The notes under the pieces were generated by a model. It made no database searches. It was not told where the DNA came from and saw only the letters and a list, made by a program, of their open reading frames with translations. Source: Anncaliia algerae PRA339 (taxonomy: Eukaryota > Microsporidia > Tubulinosematidae). Taken from it: a DNA stretch of 24,748 nucleotides. A program made the position numbers and the translations under genes. The stretch spans positions 1 to 24,748 of the forward strand of contig KK365182.1 of the NCBI GenBank assembly GCA_000385875.2, given 5' to 3'. Of this stretch, positions 17,960-24,748 are shown piece by piece (within the stretch, counting starts at the first letter, position 1; the number at the start of each line of letters is the position of its first letter).

Positions 17960-18718
17960 TCATTTTATTGCTTCTAATATTACAAGTGATAATCTCAAAA
18001 GTTTTCTTTTAAAATCATTCTTATTAATATTCATATCTTCTATATAATTATAGTTACCATCCTTACTTTTAAATATTATTTTAGTAACCTTATATTGTTT
18101 ATTGTCTAGATAAAGAATATCATTGATATTATGTTGTAGTTTTCTTCCTCTGGCTCCATCAGAATAAAATAACAATAAAGTGGGAGGATATATTATTTCA
18201 TTAATGTAGTATGACTTGTCATTTAATTCAGATTCTATATCTAATAGGTGTTCTTTTAAATCTTTATTAAAATTACTAATAGGAGTAATTATTTGCTTAG
18301 TATAAGTATATTCTTTATTTAATTTAAAAATAATAAAATTATTTCTTATGATTGGTGGTATATCATTTATTTCTTTATAATATTTTTTATCTTTTATTAA
18401 TTGAAATATTAAATTATGAATTATAAATTCAGGACCATTTAATTCATATGATTTACTTGTATCAATTAAATATTCCTTTATTTTTTTTAAATTATCAATA
18501 TCATTGTAGTAATCCAATAATAAATCATTTAATGAAGTATTATTTTTATCATGCAAATAATTAACAATTATATCCTGAAAATAAAATAAAGTAAATTTAA
18601 GATATTTTTGTATTATTTTCTTCTTTTTATAATCATAATACTTCTTCTCTAGTATATTTATTATTGGTACAATTATATAGAATATAATTATTAGCATAAA
18701 GTAAAACAATATTCTCAT
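17960..18718 (-). CDS. Signal-anchored protein, faintly like a ubiquitin hydrolase (USP)
   Basis: The protein has 252 residues. The start is the ATG at 18718; the frame is open slightly further back only through TTG. Residues 1-20 are one hydrophobic segment followed by a Lys-rich stretch, which fits a single N-terminal membrane anchor with the rest in the cytosol. I do not firmly recognise the protein. Two segments recall the USP deubiquitinase fold: NGPEFIIHNLIFQL resembles the QDA.EFl..LL..L helix, and PPTLLLFYSDGARGRK then NNKQYKVTKIIFKSKDG resembles the P..LiihL.R to Y.L..vv.H.G part. The expected catalytic boxes (GNTC.mNs with Cys, and GHY with His) are absent, so if related it would be a pseudoenzyme. 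N-terminally anchored USPs are known (yeast Ubp1, USP30). It is very rich in Ile, Asn and Lys, as expected from base composition. Confidence 0.65.
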   Translation of the reverse strand: MRILFYFMLIIIFYIIVPIINILEKKYYDYKKKKIIQKYLKFTLFYFQDIIVNYLHDKNNTSLNDLLLDYYNDIDNLKKIKEYLIDTSKSYELNGPEFIIHNLIFQLIKDKKYYKEINDIPPIIRNNFIIFKLNKEYTYTKQIITPISNFNKDLKEHLLDIESELNDKSYYINEIIYPPTLLLFYSDGARGRKLQHNINDILYLDNKQYKVTKIIFKSKDGNYNYIEDMNINKNDFKRKLLRLSLVILEAIK

Positions 18719-19199
18719 ATGCAATTTCTATTTAAATTTCTTATTTAAAAACATTTTATTGATTTTACAATTTAATTAAATCATTCAAAATTAAATTAAG
18801 AAAGGTTTAATTAAAATATTATTTAACTTCTAAAAAATAAAAGTTAAATAAATGTACTTATTAAGTGAATAGGTTATACATTAATTTAAATAATTAAATT
18901 AATGATTCAAAAAGAAAGATTGGGTAGTGTAGATTTCTAATACTTAGCACTAATTCCTTTTTTATCTACTTTTAACAAAATAATGAAACCTCCTGTGAAT
19001 TTCATCAAATTATTAAAGGAGGAATGAATGAAAAACAAAGTATAGGATGTGCAAAAAATATAAATTGATTTTTTTAACAAAAAGCCGTCAGCTCTGTTTT
19101 CCTGAGAGAAATTAGAAAGAGGAAGCAAATATTAGGATTTAATAATATTTGAGATGAGAATACATTAACTATAAACCATTACAAGGTGTTTCAAAAATA
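18719..19199. other. Intergenic spacer
   Basis: AT-rich sequence with a more mixed stretch at about 18920-19130 that reads open on the minus strand but lacks family resemblance. Nothing is supported. Confidence 0.5.
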
Positions 19200-20605
19200 T
19201 ACACTATCAAAAAAATGAACACTTTGAAAATAGATATATTTTTTAATTGAAAACATTTTTGTTCAGAAAGTTTTTTAAATTTTTACATAATTTGATAAAG
19301 TTAGGAAAATATTTTTAGGCTCTAAAATATTTTAAAAACGTTTAAATTCCAGTGGAGAATTAAAATCAAATAAAAACGATCTAGTTCAATTATATCTTGT
19401 ATTTAACCAATAACTCTTATTCAGATTTAATTAAATTTAGCATAAAATTTAAAGATATTTATGTACTTCTTTTGGTATTCTGCTCCATATTTTTAGAATT
19501 TTGGCTTTTTTTCGTTAGTATTCAATGTTGTTGCTTTTTAATTCTATTTTCACACAATCCCATAAATTTTCAATAGGATTACTGTATATATATTATGAAG
19601 AACAGTTAATATATACTATTTTGTCACCGGAGTTATTCTAATGCTTTTTAGTTAAGTGTTGGATTCACTGTATTTTAGAAAAAATATCGTCATTCATCCA
19701 ATTTTTCTGCAGATGAATTGAGATGGGTAGACAAAATTCGTATGTAAATAATAAATCTAGATTTACTTAAATATAAACTAAATACATAGCATCTTTAGCT
19801 GGCATACAGTCCAATAACACTTAACTTTTGACTTTGTGTTTGACTATTTATATAGAATTCCCCGCTTTTAATTTCCATTGGCTTCTCCGTACTAAAATAT
19901 CTCAATATGAGTTTAAAAGATTGGTTTTTTCTTCGCCAAAAATAACTTTGTCTCATTTTCAATTGTCTCATTATTCTATTGCTTCACAATAGACAATCTT
20001 GATTGAATATTTTTTCATGCTATAGGGGTTTTCTTTTTTGCCATCTGCTGTATAAATCATTAGAATGGAGCACAATGGTACGGTTTGCAGAAATACCTAC
20101 TTTTTTCTCTTAATATTTCGCATGATTATAAAGCAAAATTTGGGGTATTTTTTCACTTCCTTCAAAAAAAAATACACTTCTCATCAGAACTAGTGAGAGA
20201 TCTCTACCCGAGCCTTTTAATCTTTCGAACCAAATGGTTATCATATATTTCCAAAGGGATTTTGTATCGTAGATTTTCTATTCCAGTTTTTGAGGAAAAA
20301 ACTCAAGAAAAAAATTTTCAATAAAATTTAAATTTTACTCCTAATTTTGAGTCGAATTGATTTAATCATAATAGAGATAAGACTGAATACATACACTATT
20401 CTTAACAAAAATTTTGACTATTCATGAATAAAACTGGTCGGAATGTTCTTTATACTTTCCTTTAATGCGAAGTTCAATTGCTTTTCATAGAAATATTTGT
20501 AGACCCAAAGAAATAAATTTTTGTAATCTTTTACAAAAAAAATTAAGAAAGAATTTGATGAAAGAGTGAATTTTTATTTTTATATAGAATTGATTTTAAA
20601 GTGTA
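19200..20605 (-). mobile_element. Decayed Tc1/mariner DNA transposon
   Basis: Pieces of one Tc1-type transposase lie in order on the minus strand in shifting frames. The N-terminal DNA-binding part is near 20290-20180. VGISANRTIVLHSNDLYSRW and KRKPL lie near 20100-20030, and KLSVIGLYAS near 19827-19798. NPIENLWDCVKIELK (about 19580-19536) holds the NPIE.lW signature, IWSRIPKEVHKYL lies near 19490-19452, and NTRYN then a stop at 19388-19386. Several frame changes and stops make it inactive. Probable ends are TACACTATCAAA at 19200 and its imperfect inverse ending AGTGTA at 20605 (10 of 12 bases match), each flanked by TA (19198-19199 and 20606-20607), the target duplicated by this superfamily. 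Total 1.4 kb, the usual size. The transposase identity is firm; the exact ends are inference. Confidence 0.8.
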
Positions 20606-21733
20606 TAGTTTTCTTGAGATGATGCAATAGTTATGAAATAATATAGATATCTTATTTTATATAATAAATTAAATATACCCTCATGAAGAGAATGAGGAGT
20701 AATTATAAGCTAAAAAAAACATTTGAACTCTATATCTTTATTAGAGTACTTTTTTAAAACGGATTCATTCCCCGTATTTACATTAGTAATACAAAAAATT
20801 CAAAGATTTCATTTAAATTATTTATCACAGATTTCTTAAGCATACGTCCTATCATTATTCCATGGGAATTTATTCATTGGACTTTAAAGACAAACATTTG
20901 AATTTAAAACCATTTCTAAATTTTATATTATTCGCTTCATGACTAGAATTTGGGTTTTTAAACAAAATATTTTTATACAATATCATCTTGATAACCTAAT
21001 ACAGTTAAAAATAAAAAATATATATTGAAAGTATTTTTAGGAAATAACATGTGAAGACTTTCCATGTGAGTATTGCATTTATATTCTTATGTATTAAACC
21101 TTTAAATTAAATTGTATTAGAATTTATGTCACTTGCTAGAATCGTACAAAATCCGAAATTCTTAAAAGTCAATATACGGGAATATTATAATAAAAAATTC
21201 AAATATTTTGCCATTTAAAATAAATACTAAACAAAAATCTATTTGTTATATTTCCATAAGTCATTAATTTTTACTTATGGTTTAATTAAAGATATAAAAT
21301 AGTCTTGGGATTTGTTGATTTTGAAAATAAAAATTTTGTTGAGAAAGAGTGGTAGACATCTTTTGAACTTTAATTTTTTATTGAAAACCATTTAAAATTC
21401 ATTATAAACGTTTGTTATGAAGAGAATAATTAAAATTTTACAATTTATTAATAGTAAATTGATATTATAGGGCAAAAGTTTTTGAAACAACTTTTTATTA
21501 ATTTTTATATTTGTAAATAAATTTATATTTTTATAAAATATATATTCTTTTATATTATATGATTTAACATAAAAAAGAGTTTATCAGATTATAACTAAAG
21601 AGAGATGTGTTTTATTAATATTAATTTTAATTAAATTATTCTAAAATATTTAAATTTTATATTTAATAAATTTTTTTATTATTTAATTTTTTATTAGTTA
21701 AAATAAAATTTTTAAATTTTATTTTACCCTAAA
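20606..21733. other. Intergenic region upstream of eL34
   Basis: No gene is supported. Two small hairpins are visible: CCTCAT/ATGAGG near 20682-20700, and an 8-bp perfect stem CCATAAGT (21254-21261) with ACTTATGG (21273-21280). A 26-codon ORF at 20862-20942 (+) is preceded by CC but is not recognisable. The last 300 bases before eL34 are almost pure A/T. Confidence 0.5.
21725..21733 (+). promoter_or_regulatory. CCC-type leader motif of eL34
   Basis: TACCCTAAA stands directly before the ATG at 21734, with CCC at 21727-21729. Such a CCC motif close to the start codon is known for microsporidian ribosomal protein genes and supports both the start chosen and the lineage. Confidence 0.7.
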
Positions 21734-22066
21734 ATGGCAGAAAGATTAACACACAGAGGAAGAAGAACTTACAATAACCGAAGCAACCAAAAAATGATTA
21801 AAAGAACCCCTGGTAACAAGCTTGTATACGTTAGAAGGAAGAAATCTCCAATTGTTGCTAAATGTGCTGAATGTAAAATGAAACTTCATGGAATTGTTGC
21901 AAAGAGAGGAAGAGAACTACAGTCTCTTCCAAAATGCCAGAGAACAGTAGCTAGAATGTATGGAGGATATCTTTGCTCTAAATGTTTGTCTTTAAGAATT
22001 ATTGACAGCTTTTTAACTGAAGAGGAAAAAGTTTTAGAATCAAAAAATGTTGCTGAATTAAAATAA
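21734..22066 (+). CDS. RPL34: 60S ribosomal protein eL34
   Basis: eL34 is a eukaryote/archaea-type component of the large ribosomal subunit. The 110 residues align with the family throughout. RLTHRGRRTYNNRSN opens it as in human RLTYRRRLSYNTASN, and RTPGNKLVYVRRKK follows. A zinc-binding set of CAEC (near residues 44-47) pairs with CSKC near 91-94, and ARMYGGYLCSKCLSLRI ends the core. The human protein has the equivalent CGVC and CAKC. It is intact, with no intron. Codons are richer in G and C than the flanking genes of unknown function, fitting high expression. An unknown ORF follows 71 bp downstream on the same strand. Confidence 0.96.
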   Translation: MAERLTHRGRRTYNNRSNQKMIKRTPGNKLVYVRRKKSPIVAKCAECKMKLHGIVAKRGRELQSLPKCQRTVARMYGGYLCSKCLSLRIIDSFLTEEEKVLESKNVAELK

Positions 22067-22137
22067 TTATTTTATTTTCAATTATTTATTATTTTTTTTT
22101 AAATATTTTATTTATTTTTACAAATTATCCTAAACAA

Positions 22138-22428
22138 ATGCAAGAATCTGTTCATCTTATTCCCTTTTACATAGATAAAAATACAAGATTGACTACAAAA
22201 ATTCAAGATAACAACATAAATGTGATATGGAGAGGCAAAGAATATTCAAAAATTAAGTTTGATTGTCCAGTATTTTATAAAAATATAAGAATAAATTGTT
22301 TTCTATGGTATAATCCTAGTGATAAAGACGAAACTGATTTTAATACAAAGATTGAATCACTAATTAAGAAAGGATTAGGTTTTCCTCAAAGTATGAATGA
22401 ATTACAATTAAATTTAATAAAGAAATAG
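22138..22428 (+). CDS. Hypothetical 96-residue protein downstream of eL34
   Basis: An intact small ORF begins 71 bp after the eL34 stop on the same strand. Its ATG is preceded by ATCCTAAACAA, again with a CC in the short leader, which supports it as a real gene. The protein has no signal peptide or membrane segment. It has alternating hydrophobic residues in the first two thirds (NVIWRGKEYSKIKFDCPVFY, then INCFLWYN), suggesting a small beta-rich domain, and ends with a short helix (MNELQLNLIKK). I do not recognise the family. The tight spacing to eL34 may only reflect local compaction. Confidence 0.65.
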   Translation: MQESVHLIPFYIDKNTRLTTKIQDNNINVIWRGKEYSKIKFDCPVFYKNIRINCFLWYNPSDKDETDFNTKIESLIKKGLGFPQSMNELQLNLIKK

Positions 22429-24748
22429 TTTTAACTTTCATCTAAAACCAAAAGATGTATTTTATTGATAAATGCATAATCCTTTGAATTAAATTTTCTA
22501 TAAATAACAGTGTCATTATTTACACAAATACTGTCAATATATGTGGAAATAAATAAATAGTAGAACCCTTTAACTTATTAATCAAATCCTTTTGATAAAG
22601 TTTAATTATATTTTACTAATTTAAATTTAAAATCTTACATACATCTTAGCATATTTCAGATGATAACTTCATAAATAATTTCTAAAAATAATTAATTTAT
22701 CCTTAAACCAAAACTATACAAGTTATGAAAATGAAAGTTTAAGAGGAAATATTAAAATTATCCTTAGTAATACAAATCAATTAAATAATTTAGCATAAAA
22801 ATATACTCATGAAAGTATAAATGAAAATGATATAAAATATTAAAATCTATTATTGAAAAGTTACAAATAGATTTAAAGAGAAGCTTTCATTCTCATTTAA
22901 TTAATTAAAACAATCTTTGACATTAATTAATTTAAAAGAATGATCGTCAAAAAATCTATAATGAGTATAAAAATATAAAAATAATTTTAAAAAACATATC
23001 TTAATACCTCTAGAAGTAATTATATATTAGAAATAATATTTCTTAATAATACTTCTACATTTTTACTCTTGTATGTAGAATAAATTAAATATAATCAAAT
23101 TCTTTAAATTACATAAACAATTATACCATAAACAAAAAACACAATTGCTAATGTTTATAAATTTAGTAGTTTTGTAAATAAATACCAAATACCTTCGTTT
23201 CTCATAAAATAATAATTCCTCAAATAAGAAGAACTTAATAATTTAAGGAAAATCAAATTCAAATTAAAAAGATTGCCAGAATGTCAAATAATTTATCAAA
23301 AACTAAAAGTTGGTTGAAAAATATAAAAATTCTATTGATTATATCTTTATATTCTATAAAATTAAGCAAAAAATGAACTTGATATTTCAATAAATGAATT
23401 TCTAATGGAAAATATGCAAATGTATTGAGATCTATATTTTTAAATATAAAATTACGTTGAATAATGAAATGATTAAATACATAAAGCAAGGTTTTTGCAT
23501 ATATAAATTTATGATTTTGGTGACTAAAAGGCAAAAATCAATCATTTGAATTTAAAAGAGAAGAATTTTAAGAAAAGAGAAATTAGAATGCTGAAATAAA
23601 AAGAAGTTCTTATTTTAAATAAATATAATAACCCTTGATATTATATTTCGTGTTGCTTAATCTCCGTATCAATTCATAGTAAAATTTAACCTGAATTTAT
23701 TTATTCTCTTCTTTTCTTGATTTTACCTCAACAAAGTTGTTCTTAATTTAATATCTTAGGTGTAAATTTTATTTTAAACGAATGTTTATTAATGGCACAT
23801 TAGTTCATCTTTAAAAATATGGATAGTCAAAATATTGTATTTTTATACTCTTTAGTAAAAACCATAATTTTTGTCAAATTCTTTTGGAAATCATATTGAA
23901 ATTACCCTCTTTAATTTATTCTAAATTCCCTCTAAATATATAAATGTAGATTACCCTACCTCATGAGAATTACTAGAAAACCAATATTGTTATTTATATT
24001 GCTTCTTAATATGATTTACATCTTATTTTTACATTATAATACCCATTTATGTAAATAGGGAACAATAAAATAAATTTTTTATATATCTTTCTGTTTTTAT
24101 TAGATTCCGAATTCCATTTAAATAGCTTGGGGCCTTTAAGCGAAGATCTGATAAGTTTACCATGGTTTCTCAGCTTACTTAAAAATATGTATTTATGTTT
24201 GCAAAATTTATATAGTTTGTAAAGTATACCTTTAAATTATCGTCCAATTCTAACTGACTTTTGTACTAAATATTTAGACAAATGATTTTATAAGCCATCT
24301 ACGCAAAATTATTGATATATATTTGCTTTTAGTAACCTTTTAAATTGTTCCATAGTTAAGAGAAACTGATTTATTTACAAAAAACATTTCTTATTTCGTA
24401 CATCCCTAATACAACTTTGATTTTAACTATTTCTAGAAAAAATATAGTATTGATGTAAAATTCATTATCTGATTATCGGATTTCTCTCCAAAAACATGGT
24501 ATAAATATGCCAATATATATAAAATACGGGTCCCCTAAAAAGAAATCTACATAGTATTTATAAAAATATATATTTAAACTACATTAAATATATAGTGGTG
24601 CCTAAATATTACCACAGATATAATAAGAAAAGGAAATAATGAACCATGAACAACGGGAAAACTGATGAAGGAAAATATTTTAATAAAACAACATTAAACA
24701 AATCCTTATATTCTAATTTTCCCTCTGGTATTAAAGTCGCACCTATAG
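22429..24748. other. Long intergenic region, nothing identified
   Basis: These 2.3 kb are AT-rich with many stops in all frames. The longest open frame (23259-23534, minus) has no ATG and a Phe/Ile-rich composition expected from A/T-rich DNA. A few mixed-composition patches, around 24110-24170 and 24530, show no recognisable motif. No RNA gene or clear repeat is visible. Confidence 0.5.

Noticed and set aside
18937-19128. 63-codon open frame on the minus strand
   Set aside because: No family resemblance, and it sits in intergenic DNA next to a transposon relic. Probably chance.
20190-20245. GGTTCGAAA on the minus strand as a tRNA T-arm
   Set aside because: The flanking bases do not form a T-stem, no acceptor or anticodon arm can be drawn, and the stretch belongs to the transposon relic.
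20085-20324. 79-codon open frame on the plus strand
   Set aside because: It is the antisense shadow of the Tc1/mariner transposase relic.
20862-20942. 26-codon ORF preceded by CC
   Set aside because: The frame is open only a little further upstream, and the product is not recognisable and too short to support.
23259-23534. 91-codon open frame on the minus strand
   Set aside because: It has no ATG (the first codon is TTG), its composition is dominated by Phe, Ile and Leu, and nothing resembles a known family.

Overview
The window looks like chromosomal DNA from a microsporidian, a very reduced intracellular fungal relative. The DNA is strongly AT-rich. The genes are short, show no visible intron, and have very short leaders, often with a CC or CCC just before the ATG. 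The recognisable products are compact versions of universal eukaryotic proteins. Genes are far apart, with intergenic stretches of 0.5 to 2.5 kb full of low-complexity sequence and decayed transposons. This recalls the large, gene-poor microsporidian genomes such as Edhazardia aedis. The species is my inference and was not checked against any database.

Layout from left to right. 1-1879 has no firm gene but contains an unusually GC-rich island with stacked hairpins (about 905-1310). 1880-3460 (+) encodes a TruD/Pus7 pseudouridine synthase. 3461-5230 is non-coding with a MITE-like inverted repeat. 5231-5839 (-) encodes a small membrane protein with a ubiquitin-like N-terminus. 6315-8363 (-) is one continuous frame for the ribosome-biogenesis GTPase Efl1/Ria1, cut by a single in-frame TAA at 6726-6728. 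9871-11151 (+) is a Hop1-like meiotic protein (HORMA remnant, PHD finger, winged helix). 11691-13199 (-) is a nucleolin/Nsr1-like protein with two RRMs. 13469-13770 is an (AATAAAAT)n array broken by a 100-N assembly gap. 13778-14128 (-) is a small ORF faintly like the N-terminus of Sec1/Munc18 proteins. 14129-16591 is non-coding, with a copy of a dispersed repeat and a Merlin-like transposase scrap. 16592-17746 (-) is a DRG/Rbg GTPase. 17960-18718 (-) is a signal-anchored protein faintly like a ubiquitin hydrolase. About 19200-20605 is a decayed Tc1/mariner element. 21734-22066 (+) is ribosomal protein eL34, followed closely by an unknown 96-residue ORF. 22429-24748 shows nothing I can name.

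Several genes serve ribosome making and translation: Pus7 modifies RNA, the nucleolin-like protein acts in pre-rRNA processing, Efl1 matures the 60S subunit, DRG GTPases bind ribosomes, and eL34 is a 60S component. They are not arranged as an operon. The Hop1-like gene points to a retained meiotic programme. The most striking single observation is the lone stop codon inside the otherwise intact Efl1 frame.
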